DNA of 64,000 nucleotides, taken from assembly GCF_028640845.1 (NCBI RefSeq), contig NC_080542.1, positions 150,318,179 through 150,382,178 of the forward strand, given 5' to 3'. The translations under genes and the position numbers were made by a program. Of this stretch, positions 39,771 to 52,512 are shown in pieces. How positions within the stretch are numbered: position 1 is the first letter of the stretch; the number at the start of each line of letters is the position of its first letter. This DNA comes from Ahaetulla prasina (lineage: Eukaryota > Chordata > Lepidosauria > Squamata > Colubridae). The notes under the pieces are model-generated. The model was not told the DNA's origin, made no database searches, and was given only the letters and a program-made list of their open reading frames with translations.

Positions 39771-39943
39771 CGGTGGCAGGTTACTACCGGTTCGCCCCAG
39801 ATCAGGTGAACCAGTAGCAGTGGTGGCGGGAGGCTCCGCCCACCCGCCCAGATGCTTCTGTGCATGCGCAGAAGCGTCAGGCGCGCTAGCATGTGCACGC
39901 ACACAAGCAAACCGGTAGCAAACTAAATTGAAATCCACTACTG
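39771..39943. mobile_element. hAT-like MITE (173 bp) with 8-bp target duplication
   Basis: The left end 'cggtggcaggttactaccgg' and right end '...ccggtagcaaactaaattg...ccactactg' are imperfect inverted repeats. The flanks GTCATGAC (39763-39770) and ATCATGAC (39944-39951) match at seven of eight bases, the target duplication length of hAT transposons. The interior carries 'gcatgcgcagaagcg'. No transposase. Confidence 0.78.
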
Positions 39944-40024
39944 ATCATGACCGGTTACACATGTATACAAAGCAACGCCATCCCATTATACTCCATCAAG
40001 TATTTAACTCTACTTCATTATCAC

Positions 40025-40215
40025 GTAAGTATTTATTTATTTATTTATTTATTGTTCACATTTATATACCGCCCTATCTCCCTAGGGACTCAGGGCGGTT
40101 CACAGGCACTTAAAAATACACATAAATACAAACTAAAATAACAAGTAAAAAACTTATTCCATAGCCGAATTGTTAAAACCATATAAATAATAAAACCCAT
40201 TTAAAACCATAAAAG
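40025..40215 (-). mobile_element. L2 LINE 3' untranslated end
   Basis: TTTA-type tail at 40030-40053, then 'ataccgccctatctcccta' and 'ggactcagggcggttcac' (the L2 hairpin in minus orientation) and about 120 bases of AT-rich 3' untranslated region. 5' truncated before the coding end. Confidence 0.8.
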
Positions 40216-40545
40216 TATGGTGGCACTGTGGCTCAATGGCAGGTTTGCTGGAAACCTGCAGCCCTGGTTCAAGACCCGAGCGCTGAGGGTCAGGGCTAGT
40301 TCCCGTCCTCACCTCAGCTCCTGCCAAGCTACCTGTTCAAAAGCATATAAATGCGAGGAGATCAATAGGTACCACTTTGGTGGGTAGGTAACAGAGCACC
40401 ATGATGTCGTGTTGGCCACATGACGGTGGAAATATCTTTGGACAGCACTGGCTCAATGGCCTTAAAACAGAGATGTCACCGCCCTCTATATTTGGCAACG
40501 ACTAGGAGTGAAATCAGCAGGGATTTCTTTTACCTATCATATAAC
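40216..40545 (+). mobile_element. Sauria-type tRNA-derived SINE
   Basis: A-box-like 'tggctcaatggc' at 40229-40240 and B-box-like 'ggttcaagacc' at 40266-40276, followed by the body typical of the Sauria SINE ('gatcaataggtaccacttt', 'ggccacatgacggtggaaat', 'ggacagcactggctcaatgg') and a tail 'cgactaggag...cttttacct', which in this family derives from a BovB/RTE 3' end. The tRNA-like head is not a functional tRNA: the acceptor and anticodon arms do not pair. It sits directly against an L2 3' fragment. Confidence 0.75.
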
Positions 40546-40699
40546 TCAGTGTTCCCCACACACCCCGGGCCGCAGTCCACTATCTACTAGGGCTACGGCT
40601 TGTTCGAAACCGGGCCATGGGAGAAATGAGCAAGCGAGGGCATGTAAAGTTCGACTCATTCAAGCAGTAGGCAAGCACATGCACATGTGCGAACCTCCG
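40546..40699. other. Unassigned sequence before a minisatellite
   Basis: Contains 'cccgggccgcagtccacta' and no recognised element. Confidence 0.35.
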
Positions 40700-40950
40700 T
40701 TTGTTTCTGAGTGGAGTTTTGTGCGCAAGGCCAAGAGTTTTGTGTATGACACAAGTCTCTGCCTCTCGTGAGAATGGAGTTTTGTGCATGAACGCAAGTG
40801 CCTGCCTGTTGCGCAAGTGTGGAGTTTCGTGTCCGAGTGCAAGAGTCTGCCTCATTCTTGAGTGGAGTTTCATGTGTGAACGCAACTGCCTGCGTCTCAT
40901 GCAAGTGGAGTTTCACGCATGAGTGCAAGAACTCTGTACTCGCACAAAAA
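40700..40950. repeat. ~45-bp minisatellite, five units
   Basis: Units begin 'gtggagttttgtgc' or 'gtggagtttcgtgt/catgtg/cacgca' and continue 'gaRcgcaagtgcctgc'. Five imperfect copies are visible, differing mainly at CpG-type positions. Confidence 0.75.
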
Positions 40951-41546
40951 GTTTTATTCAGGCAAGTGCAGGGTACGTCCTGCCACTCATACACCCTCCT
41001 CCCCACCCCACACCTGGTCAGGCCCTAATATAAGTTGACAAATTACATGTCTGTTTTTATTAGGCCAATGATCAATTTTGCTCACTGCCTGACTCTCATC
41101 CGGATGCCCCTAACCATAGCTTAAGCTAAGTGCCACGTCAACCTTGTTTAATTCCGGTAAGGGTGTGACTTGCCGTGCGACTTGGTGCAGTGTAGAAACC
41201 ACATCCTGTCGGCACGACTTTTGCGGTCAGCCGACAGAGGCGTTGTGGTCGACCCTTCTAAGTCCTACCGGGAAGTGTTTCTAAAAAACAGCAAATTCTT
41301 GCAGATGGAGGCCCAACTGGTCTTGCTAAAAATAATTTGTCGCTATTTATTAATTAAAATAAATAATTAAAAGTAGAAAAAGTGGTTGTTCTGTGTACAT
41401 GCATGCATGAGTGTTTTGGCTGGGGATTCTGGGAGTTGACGGCCACAATTTGCAGAACTACCAAAGCCCATCCTCCACTTCAGCTCAGGAAAGAATAATT
41501 CATGGAGTCTGACATTTGCCATATTAGGCAGGAACGTTGAAATGAA
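40951..41546. other. Unassigned upstream KCNH2 flank
   Basis: 41415-41460 carries the 'gattctgggagttgacggcca' motif also seen degraded at 230-260. Otherwise nothing recognised. Confidence 0.4.
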
Positions 41547-41612
41547 CGAAGCTTTTCCTTGACTTACAACGGTCCATTTAGTGACGTTCCAAGTTGACAA
41601 GGCAATTGAAAA
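41547..41612. mobile_element. Tigger-like MITE, terminal fragment
   Basis: 'ccttgacttacaacggtcca' then 'tttagtgacgttccaagttg' match the first 60 bases of the family inside its terminus. Confidence 0.55.
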
Positions 41613-42249
41613 AAACCCCAAAGCAGCAGGCTGGAGACCCTTCCGACGTCCGTTGGGGTCACCCGGCGCCCAGGTGCTGGGGAGGGGGCACTGCGGTGCA
41701 GGTGAGTCTGCAGGTAAATTTTGCCTGCTGAAGAGGTGGGGAGAGGAGGAGGGGATGGAGGCCCCACCCCCTTTTGCCCCCAAAACAACTCCCTGGTCCT
41801 TCACCTGTCAGCCGTCGTTCCCCTCTGTCTCCCCCGCCCAAGCTGGCAGTTTTTTCCAGCTGGCAAGAACAGCTTTGGCAAAATTTGGGGAGGGGGCCGC
41901 TTGGACCCAGACTCCTGGATGGAAAGCTGGAGGCGCTGTCGGTGCTCCCCCCATCCCCAGTAAGGGGGGAGGATCCGGGGAGGGGGCTCACCTTTACGAG
42001 TAGCCAGACCCCTTTGGGCAAAGAGCCTCCCCCCTTCCGAGCTGCTCCCAATGAGACCCCTTCCCCCCCCACCGAGGTGGGGGGGAACCAGAAGAGGCAC
42101 TCTACCCCGGCTCAGGCATCGTCCATCTTCACCCTTGCCAGAAAGCCAAGACCCGCCTAGCAGCTGCCGACAGGTTCCGGGGCTCGGCTGAGCCAACAGC
42201 TGACGGACGCCCCCCACATACACTCCGCCCTCCCCCACGTTAAGGCTCG
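41613..42249. other. GC-rich distal KCNH2 upstream region
   Basis: GC-rich sequence with G- and C-runs and no recognised repeat. It may include distal promoter elements; no motif is strong enough to call. Confidence 0.35.
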
Positions 42250-44520
<2,271 letters not shown>

Positions 44521-44751
44521 GCCGGAAGTTCATCATCGCCAACGCCCGTGTAGAGAACTGTGCCATCATCTACTGCAACGATGGGTTTTGTGATCTCTGT
44601 GGCTACACCCGGGCCGAGGTCATGCAGAAGCCATGCACCTGCGACTTCCTGTATGGGCCTCGAACCCAGACCAGCGCCACAGCTCAGATCACCCAGGCCC
44701 TGCTGGGCTCCGAGGAGCGGAAGGTGGAGATTTGCTTCTATCGGAAGGACG
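44521..44751 (+). CDS. KCNH2: KCNH2 exon 2 (first part of PAS domain)
   Basis: Encodes [56 protein letters not shown] and [21 protein letters not shown] start. This is the N-terminal half of the hERG PAS (eag) domain. The 231-bp length and phase (coding bases 77-307) equal the human exon. The domain's CTCDF and FYRKD motifs are intact; differences from human are conservative (for example Asp for Glu in FCDLCGY). The donor is G/GTGAGC. Exon 3, expected to start SCFLCLVDV, is not in the window. Confidence 0.97.
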
Positions 44752-44825
44752 GTGAGCGCACTTGAGGCGGCTGGGCGGAAAAGGGGCACCATTGACCGTG
44801 GACGGTCTCAAGCTCTGGTCGAGAT

Positions 44826-45137
44826 CCTTGATGGCGAACCTTATCTGTGGGCACGTGAGTGTTGCCCCCGCTCAGCTCCAGCCAGCTGAATTTTGGACCT
44901 TCTGGGCCCACCAGGAGTCAGGAAAAGGGCCATTTCTGGCCTCTAGGGGGCCTCTGAGGGGTGGGGAAGGCTGTTTTTGCCCTCCCCAGGCACAAAAGCT
45001 GGGGTCGTGCGCGGGGTCGTTTGCGCATGCGCAGGGTGTGGGGGAGCATTGAATTATGGGTGTTGGCACGCGCACACGTGATCCCCCGTGATCCCCCCAC
45101 ATTTAGCACACGATGGCAAAAAGGTTAACCATCACTG
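44826..45137. mobile_element. hAT-like MITE, ~312 bp
   Basis: Left end 'ccttgatggcgaacctt' and right end 'aaggttaaccatcactg' are inverted repeats of a CAGTGATGGCGAACC-type terminus common in snakes. The flanking octamers GTCGAGAT and GACTAGAT agree at six of eight positions. The interior has 'gcgcatgcgcagg'. It appears to have inserted into a CR1 tail unit, which continues at 45138. Confidence 0.7.
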
Positions 45138-45399
45138 GACTAGATGACCTCTGTGATCCCTTCCGACTCTGGGATTCTGTAAGGGTCTCCTGCTTGACCG
45201 GGGGTTGGACTAGATGACCCCCAAGATCCCTTTAAACTGTGTATTTCTACAAGGGTCTCCTACATGGGCCAAGGGTTGGAGTAGGTAACCTCCAAGGACT
45301 AGATGACCTCCAGGGTGCCTTCCAACTCACTTATTCTATAAGGTTCTGCTTGAACAGGGAATTGGACTAGATGTCCTCTCGGCTCCCTTCCAACTCTGT
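45138..45399 (+). repeat. Tandem CR1 3'-tail units
   Basis: Four units with 'gattctgtaagggtctcctg', 'gggggttggactagatgacc'. Same head-to-tail arrangement as at 11.7 and 12.5 kb. Confidence 0.7.
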
Positions 45400-45401
45400 T
45401 A

Positions 45402-45966
45402 CAGGTAGTCCTCGATTTACAACTGTTCGTTTAATGACTGTTTCAAAGTGACAACGGCACTCAAAAACGTGACTTAGGACCATTTTCCCCACCTTTGCGG
45501 CATCTCCATGAAAGTGAATTGTGTCCCATTTTACGACCTGTTCTCGCCACCGTGGCTAAGTGAATTTGGTCAGCTAGCCAGCCTGTTGTTAAGCCAATCC
45601 AGCTTCCCCGTTGACTTTGCTCGCCCACCAGGGGATCGCCTGACCCGGGGATGCTGCGACCATTGTAAGTGCCGGTCAAGTGGCCACCTGTCTGAATTTC
45701 AACCCTGTGACGGCGGGTGATTGTAAGAGTGAAAAACGGTCGTGAGTCGAATTTTTCAGTGCTGTTGTAACTTGGAATGGTCACTAAGCGAAGCATCGTA
45801 AATTGGGGATGACCGATAAAGATTTCCATGGCTAAGGCTCCCCGGCTCCCCGAGACACCACAACTGTCATCAATACGAGTCAGTTGCGAGGATGAAAAAC
45901 AGTTCTGAGTGTCGTCGTAATTTGGAACGGTCACTAAGCAAAGTATCATAAGACGAGGACTGCCTG
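45402..45966. mobile_element. Tigger-like MITE plus partial second copy, TA flanked
   Basis: Left terminus 'caggtagtcctcgatttac' after TA (45400-45401) and right terminus 'cataagacgaggactgcctg' before TA (45967-45968). An internal terminus-like phrase ('cgtaaattggggatgacc', about 45798-45815) indicates a full copy followed by a 5'-truncated second copy sharing the outer ends. Confidence 0.75.
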
Positions 45967-46386
45967 TAAAGGGGAACCTTGAAGGGGGAAAATATAAATA
46001 ATTTTTGTAAGTTTTGTGGTTGTTTCTTGTTTTTTTAGCCACATTGTTTTCATTTGTAAATAATTGAATTTTTCTTCTGTCAATCATACATTGTCAGAAT
46101 GTGTCAAATGGCATTTTTGTGAAGGATACACAACCCCAGTTTTCCAACAAATTTTTTATTTGTTCAACCTTTTGCAAATGTGTCAAGGTTTCCAACAAGC
46201 TGACCCCAGAAGTTGCAATATATGCACAAAGTTGTGCGGAAAGCACAATTCTGGGGTGGGGGGAGTGTGGCCCTGCAAAGGATTTTGTGGGTTTTTTGAC
46301 ACAATCTGAAATTGTTGAATTCTCATCCTTGACATTTTTGGCTGGCATTACAAAAGCCAGTTGTGAAAGAAAAAAAATGTGTGTTT
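45967..46386. other. Unassigned AT-rich intron
   Basis: The words 'gtgtcaa', 'ccaaca' and 'ttttg' recur several times over 46080-46300, but no repeat unit can be defined. Confidence 0.35.
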
Positions 46387-46420
<34 letters not shown>

Positions 46421-46644
46421 CACACACGGACACACACACACACACACAAATGAACACAACTTGGCCTTTCATCCTGTCCCGCTTTTGGCCCAGTTTTGGT
46501 TGTGTGTCCGGTTTTGTGAATTAACACAATCGCACGAGATGATTGCGTTGTTTTTAACACTCTGTTGTGGTTCGTGTGTGTGTGTGTGTGTGTTTGTGGC
46601 TGGAGAAATTCAGCGACTGGGTTTATCTTTTCCAAGGGTCTAGC
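46387..46644. repeat. (CA)n and (TG)n blocks around unassigned sequence
   Basis: (CA)n at 46388-46446, interrupted by 'cggacacacacgga', and (TG)n at 46575-46598. The two are complementary and 130 bases apart. Confidence 0.75.
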
Positions 46645-46975
46645 TTCTGATGCAGTCCTCGGTTTTACGATGGTTCATTTAGTGACGCTTGGAAGTGGTG
46701 GACTTAGGACCAGTTTGCAGAATTGCGCTGGGGGGGGGGTGGAATCCAAATCCATAGGCTTGGGGAGGGTTTCGTCCTTACGACGGTTGCTGGGTCCCGA
46801 GGTCATGTGATCTTTGCTTGTGACCGTCCAACGAGCGGTGGGGAAGAGCCAGTTCACTTGACAACCGGGTTAGTAAGGAATCGGCTTGCAGGATTTACTT
46901 AACGACGGGGGCGAGAAAGGTCGTGAAACAAGGCAAGACTCTCTTAACAAGTGGCTTGCTTTAGCAAGATATTTG
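46645..46975. mobile_element. Tigger-like MITE, degraded
   Basis: 'cagtcctcggttttacgatg' at 46652 and interior 'catttagtgacgcttgg', 'cttaacgacgggggcgag'. The right terminus is lost. Confidence 0.6.
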
Positions 46976-46994
46976 GGGCTCCATTGTGCAGAAT

Positions 46995-47135
46995 ACAGAA
47001 TCATAGAATGACACAGTTGGAAGGGACCTTGGAGGTCATCCAGTCCTACCCCCTGCTCAGGCAGGCGACCCTTACAGAATCACAGAGTTCGAAGCCTCCT
47101 CGGAAGTCATCTAGTCCACCCCCTCGCTCAAGTGA
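46995..47135 (-). repeat. CR1 3'-tail units
   Basis: Two units: 'gttggaagggaccttggagg' at 47019 and a degraded one ('cgaagcctcctcggaagtca') at 47088. Confidence 0.65.
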
Positions 47136-47569
47136 ATTCCAGGTTAAACGAGCTTGATGCCGATGGAGCTCAATTACTTATTTTGGGGGAAACGGTTGTG
47201 CGTTCGGCACACAACTCCGCGCCTGGAGGGACATCCACTCAGAGTTGCGTGCAAACTTTGCCGCAGCCAAAGGGAAATATTTCAAATTCTCGGCCCCGGT
47301 GGAGGGGTACGGACGGTCTGTCCTCTAGTTGACGCAACAGCTGATGTGCACATGGGGGATGCATAACTCAAAAGGAGGAGTTGTTGCCGAAGGAGGCCAC
47401 ACAGCGGGTTGTGTAGTGCTGTTTGCTCTGTCCCTGTGTTTGCAATTAACCTTCGCCCTTTGCAAGAGGGATCTTTCCATGGGGAGGATTAAAATGGCTC
47501 TCTGGTTTGTTTCACTTTCCCAAGCAGGGGCCTTGCTTGGAGGGATTCCCCTTCCAGCCCCAATAGGAA
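47136..47569. other. Unassigned intron sequence
   Basis: About 430 bases with no recognised repeat or conserved frame. Confidence 0.4.
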
Positions 47570-48250
47570 AAGAGCTGGAAGTGGGACTTGGGTGGTCATC
47601 TAGCTCAATCCCCTGCTCAAGCAGGGGAAGAACAGAATCATGGGGTTGGAAGGGACCTTGCTTGTGTGAGCAGAGGAGTTGGACTAGATGACCTCCAAGA
47701 CCCCTTCCAACTCTGTTACTGTTACTCTGCCCAAGCAGGAGAACCTATACCTTTCCAGACAAATGGATGCCAGTCTCTTCTTAAAAACTTCCAGTGATGG
47801 AGTACCCACAACTTCTGGTGGCAAGCAGTTCCACTGGTTAATTGTCTTCCCTGTTAGGAAGTTTCTCTTTAATTCCAGGTTGCTTCTCTCCTTGCTTAGC
47901 TTCCATCCGTTGCTTCTTGTGCTGCTTTCTGGTGCATTGGAGAATAGGTCGACCCCTCCAGTTCTTGGGGGCAGCCTGTTATCTTTTCCGCCCCCCTACT
48001 CCTTCTTTTCTCCAGGTTGCCAGGCCTTTAATCGCCATTTAGCTGCTCTTCTCTGCACTTGTTCCAAAGTCTCAACCACTTTGTTGTAATCTGGTGACCT
48101 AAATTAGTTGTCGTTTTCCAGGTGTGGCCTTATTAAGGCTTTACAAAGCAGTACTAACGCTTCACCGGATTTTGATTCTATGCCTCTGTTTAGACAACCG
48201 AGGGTTGTGTTAGCATTTTCGGCTGCTGCGGCAGATGGATGGCTCATATT
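47570..48250 (-). mobile_element. CR1 LINE 3' end with extra tail units
   Basis: Tail units at 47570-47720, then a degraded coding end: 'acttccagtgatggagtacc', 'caagcagttccactggttaa', 'ggttgcttctctccttgc', 'ttgattctatgcctctgttt'. It stops near 48250. Orientation minus. Confidence 0.78.
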
Positions 48251-48269
48251 TAAGGGATTGTCAGCGGAG

Positions 48270-48346
48270 AATAGAATAGAATAGAATTTTTTATTGGCCA
48301 AGTGTGATTGAGCACACAAGGAATTTGTCTTGGTGCATATTCCAAA
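48270..48346. mobile_element. Snake (AATAG)n-linked LINE terminus
   Basis: (GAATA)n followed by 'attttttattggccaagtg', 'attgagcacacaaggaattt', the junction between an AATAG microsatellite and an L3/CR1-type LINE that is very common in snake genomes. Only about 75 bases remain. Confidence 0.65.
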
Positions 48347-48934
48347 CCGGTAGCAGAAATTGTGGGTGGGCCATCTCACCCCCACCCTCCCCACCCTCCC
48401 CACCCTCACCCCGGCTCTATGCCGTCCTATTTATGCACATTTTTGCAGCCGGGCGCATGCACGGAACCCACGTGGGGGAGCAAAGCGCATGTGTGAAAGG
48501 GCGTGCACATGCGTGGACGTGCGCACTCACTTTTGCGAACTATTAGGGAAAGTAAGTGAATACCTCCCCCCCCCACCCGATTGTCAGCTAGGACTCCGAA
48601 GTCCATCTCCCAGCTCCTGTTTTTGACCTGGGTTTCACCTACTCAGTACTCATACCTTGGGGTTTTTCCCGCCTCAGTGTAAAACCTGGCTTTTCTCCCC
48701 GTTAAACGTGCTCGGTGCCCCCTCCTCCTCTTCCTGCAGGAATTAGGGGGAGACCTCCCAGTGATGCAGCCCTGGGGACATCCGTCTTCGGTTGCACCAA
48801 CATGCACGTTCTGTGTGTTTCCCAATTTTCCATTTATAAATTTACACTCTAGCTTTTCTTTTCCTGGCTTGGAGGCTCCAAATGGCCTCCTCTGATCTCC
48901 AAATGGGCGTTCGGCACGTGCCAATATTCATGAG
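48347..48934. other. Unassigned intron, GC-rich left part
   Basis: 'gcatgcacgg', 'gcgcatgtgtg' phrases at 48450-48530 resemble interiors of the hAT-like repeats, but no termini were found. Confidence 0.35.
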
Positions 48935-49075
48935 CACAGAATCATGGAAGCGACCTTGGAGGTCTTCTAGTCCAGCTCTTTATTCAAGCAGGAGATCCTA
49001 TCAGAATCATAGAATAAAATAATTGGAAATACCCTTAGAGATCATCTAGTCCAACCCCCTGCTCAAGTGTCCAAC
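48935..49075 (-). repeat. CR1 3'-tail units
   Basis: 'gaccttggaggtcttctagt' and 'tagagatcatctagtccaac' mark two units. Confidence 0.65.
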
Positions 49076-49524
49076 CTTGGCATGTATCAAGCATTATGTG
49101 GTTAGGATTTGTTGGACTATACATTATCCGTACCGCCGTTTTCATCTTGCGCTTTTTTTAAATGGACTTAACTCCAGGAGGGGTGAGGGGTGGGATTCAG
49201 AGAAGCGTATTCCAGACGTTGAATACACCGGTTTATTTCTTGCATCGAAAATAAGCTAAAATGAAACCTGGATTATTTTCTCTGTGGCTCTCAAGGGGAC
49301 CTTGGACCAGCTGTTTATTTATTTATATTCCGCCTTGATGATCTTTTATCGACTTTCATACTGCCTAGCTGCCTGTAAGAGGCGGGAGCATAAAGCGGAG
49401 GAATATCCTCTTGGAAGTCAACATAAATTCTTGGAAAACAAGCGAGAGTATAAATGGTTATTTTATATAGAAATTGCGATAATTGTAGCAAAGATTAGCA
49501 TTTTCTCCGTGACTGTTCGTTACA
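49076..49524. other. Unassigned intron sequence
   Basis: A short TTTA run at 49313-49324 with 'ttccgccttgatgatc' suggests an eroded LINE or SINE tail. Nothing else recognised. Confidence 0.35.
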
Positions 49525-49900
49525 TGGTCAGCCAGATGTTCAGGCTGAGTTTGTCCTTTTTGTCCACTTCTGGAGTCCTTCCCAAAGACCAGGGATAGGC
49601 AGATGTTCCTCTTTAATGGTATTAAAGGGATTGTCGCGGGATGTCAGCTGTTCCCAATAAAGCAGCCTTTTTGCAATTGACTAATGGGGATTTGGTCAAG
49701 GCCGTTGGTTATTATGGTTTGTACAGATGTGCCAGCCAGATGTTCAAACTGGATTGGGCATTTTTCTCAAGCTATCAAGTCTAGTCTGTCTCCCTATGGA
49801 GGGAAATGTTGTGGTTTTGATGGCGTTAAAAATACCATCATGGGATTTCAGCCATTCTGGGCTGCCTGTTGCAACTGATCGCTGGTGAATTTGTCAATAC
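49525..49900. repeat. Diverged tandem duplication, unit ~190 bp
   Basis: 'cagccagatgttcaRRctg' occurs at about 49533 and 49733. Each is followed at a similar distance by a 'ggNNttaaaNNNatNNtcNYgggatNtcagc' block and 'ttgcaaYtga'. Two diverged copies of one unit; I do not recognise the family. Confidence 0.55.
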
Positions 49901-50025
49901 CAACAGTGTTCCAGGCGGTGCTCCGGGTGTTTTGGGATCACACCCAAGGTGCCTGTTGCTATTGGGACTAACTTGGATCAGGAAACCTTTAATCCTCCCC
50001 GCCTTCTAACACAAACACACACACG

Positions 50026-50079
<54 letters not shown>

Positions 50080-50560
50080 ATGTCCCCTGCATTGGTATGC
50101 AATTGTCCGCTGGCAGGCTGGCCCTCCTGGGGTCTTCAGCTGCCCCACAGCTCTCTCCAGCCTTCCACCTCCAGCTTCTATTTCGCAGGGCCTGCAACCT
50201 GTGAGCCGTGGCTGGTCAGTGCATGGCCCCAATCACGCAAGCCTCGTCACCAGCACTCATGCCTCACTCACACTCACGTGTCTGTGAACATTGCAGGGAC
50301 TCAATTGCATGTACACGTGTGCTTGCCCTTCCCACAAAAATAATCCCCCTCTCCCCCCACTCCTCCCTCTCCAAGGAGCTAATCCAGAAAGTTTGGGGAA
50401 CTCTGCATCAGAGTGCTGCTAACCCCCCTTCAATGTCCATCTGGCATTAGGTAGGATACCAGCCCCCCCACCTCTTTTCCCAGGAACATCTTAATTCCAC
50501 CTGGCCAAATGAGAACAGGCTGATAGTTGTGTGTGTTGTGTTCGGGTCTCCTCATCTGAA
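49901..50560. other. Intron with a (CA)n repeat
   Basis: (CA)n at 50010-50076; the remaining bases show no recognised element. The T-run near 50568 belongs to the next L2 tail. Confidence 0.45.
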
Positions 50561-50562
50561 CA

Positions 50563-50820
50563 CTATTTTTTTTTTTTATTTATTTGTTCAGACTTTTATA
50601 CTGCCCTATCTCCCTAGGGACTCAGAGCGGTTTACAGCCATATAAAAATATAAATATATACAAAATAAAACAGTAAATTAAAAAACTTATTATACAAGGC
50701 CAAATATTAAAATAGAAATATAAACAATAAAACCCCATTAAAACCAGATTTAAAATTTTAAACGTTTAAAAATTTAAAAAATTCTAGTCCAGTCCTGCGC
50801 AAATAAATAGATGTGTCTTG
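50563..50820 (-). mobile_element. L2 LINE 3' end
   Basis: T-rich tail, 'ctgccctatctccctaggga', and an AT-rich 3' untranslated region ending at the very end of the RT ORF ('ctagtccagtcctgcgcaaa', about 50785). It is closest to the copy at 13562 by these phrases. Confidence 0.82.
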
Positions 50821-51059
50821 TGTTCTTGCAGTCTGGTGTTTCACCTTCTCTCCATCTGCCCTACATGGTCACAGGGGCAATCCACCCCAGGGGTCCGGGA
50901 GATCAGGGGGCTGCAGCCCACTGTCAGGTGTGGCCTCTTCGGAACTGGGTCATGTGAGAAGCAGCCTGGCACATGCACTCACAACTTAATTTACAATCAA
51001 GATTATGTAGCCTGGTTGGGAGCTTCACATTGCAATAAACAAGGACATACATTTAATTT
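50821..51059. other. Unassigned intron sequence
   Basis: No recognised feature. Confidence 0.35.
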
Positions 51060-51325
51060 GGCAGCTAGATGACCTCCAAGGTCCTGGCCAATTCTGTGAT
51101 TCTGTACTGGTCTCCTGCTTGAGCAGGGGGTTGGACTAGATGACCTCCAAGATCCCTTCCAACTGTGTCATTCTGCGATTCTGTAAGGATCTCCTGCTTG
51201 AGCAGGAGGTTGGACTAGATGACCTCTAAGGTCCCTTCCAACTGTGATTCTGTAAGGGTCTCCTGCTTGAGCAGGAAGGTTGGGCTAGATGACCTCTGAG
51301 GTACCTTCCAGCCCTGTACATCTCT
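51060..51325 (+). repeat. Tandem array of CR1 3'-tail units
   Basis: Four consecutive units of 'gattctgtaNNggtctcctg', 'cttgagcagggggttggact', 'agatgacctccaag'. Units are better preserved than in other arrays. Confidence 0.78.
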
Positions 51326-51855
51326 CCAGATGAAGCAGAAGTCTGCCTGGAGAAATTCAGGGTGGCCTCTTGTTCCACACAAGATGGCGATGAGCTCCCA
51401 TTCCTTTTCTAAGCTGTTCTTCACGGGACTCCAGCTGTTACCGGCTGTCGCGCCTGGGGCTGGGAGGGGGGCTGGGGGAGAGGCCTTCTTCCATTGGAGG
51501 GATGGAATTTCAGCCTGGATCCCGCTGGGACCCCAGGAAGATAAGCAACCAGACACGTGGGATGTGGGTCGGGGCCAGCTCTGTTTATCCTGCCTTCCAG
51601 AGGACTTCAGGGGGAGGGAGGGGGCTGCCTCCTGACCCCCCCACCCCCCGCCAGAAGGCCTTTCACAGAGCAGTGGCAGCAGACGGGGGCGGGGGGGAGG
51701 TGTTGCTCTCGCTGGGTGTGTCTGCAGGCTGCTCTGCCCTGTCTGGCCTTGGAGATGAGCTGTTGTGTTTCATCCAGCTGGTGCTGGCAAGGAGCCCTGC
51801 CTGCAGCCTCTCGCCTGGCTGCCCTGCCTGGCTGAGTTGTTTTGTCCATATTGCC
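51326..51855. other. Apparently single-copy intron sequence
   Basis: About 530 bases, GC-moderate, with no recognised repeat. Open frames on both strands are short and featureless. Confidence 0.4.
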
Positions 51856-52345
51856 TTATTTTATTTTATTTATTTTGTCACAACAGTGTATATATAAGCA
51901 GAAGCATGAAAATAACTATATAATATATATAAGCATAAGTATGTAATAACTACATTAATTGGATATAATGAAAGGAAACAATAGGACAAGAGCGGTAGGC
52001 ACTCTTGTGCTCTTATGCACGCCCCTTATGGTCCTCTTAGGAATGGGGTGAGGTCAATAGTAGACAGTTTTTGGTTAAAGCTTTGGGGATTTTGAGAAGA
52101 GACCACAGAGTCAGGTAGTGTATTCCAAGTATTAACAACTCTGTTACTGAAGTCATATTTTCTGCAATCAAGATTGGAGTGGTTCACATTAAGTTTGAAT
52201 CTATTGTTTGCTCTTGTATTGTTGTGATTGAAGCTCAAGTAGTCTTTAACAGGAAGGACATTGCAATAGATGATTCTATGAGTTAAACACAGGTCCTGTT
52301 GAAGGCGGTGGAGTTCTAAGTTTTCTAAACCTTGTTTGTGCTCTG
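51856..52345 (-). mobile_element. L3-like LINE 3' end
   Basis: 'ttattttgtcacaacagtgt' tail, then minus-strand coding end reading LELHRLQQDLCLTHRIIYC, NVNHSNLDCRKYDFSNRV and NTWNTLPDSVVSSQNPQ, the same LINE as at 21597-23872. 5' truncated at about 52345. Confidence 0.86.
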
Positions 52346-52512
52346 CTCCTCTCCAGAATGGGTGGGGGGACTGCCCCTCCCCACTTCCTTCTTCATTTTC
52401 TCTGGCCACAGACTTGTGGCCAGATCCCCCCCTCTTGTCCTCCTCATCCCATAAATATTTGCCATCGGTAGGCTAGTTCCCCTTAGGGAGGGAGAGGACT
52501 TGGTTCGTGGTC
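52346..52512. other. Unassigned intron sequence
   Basis: Short stretch between an L3-like LINE and a MITE; nothing recognised. Confidence 0.35.

Noticed and set aside
40216..40290. Possible tRNA gene
   Set aside because: A- and B-box-like words exist, but the arms do not pair into a cloverleaf and the sequence continues as a Sauria-type SINE.
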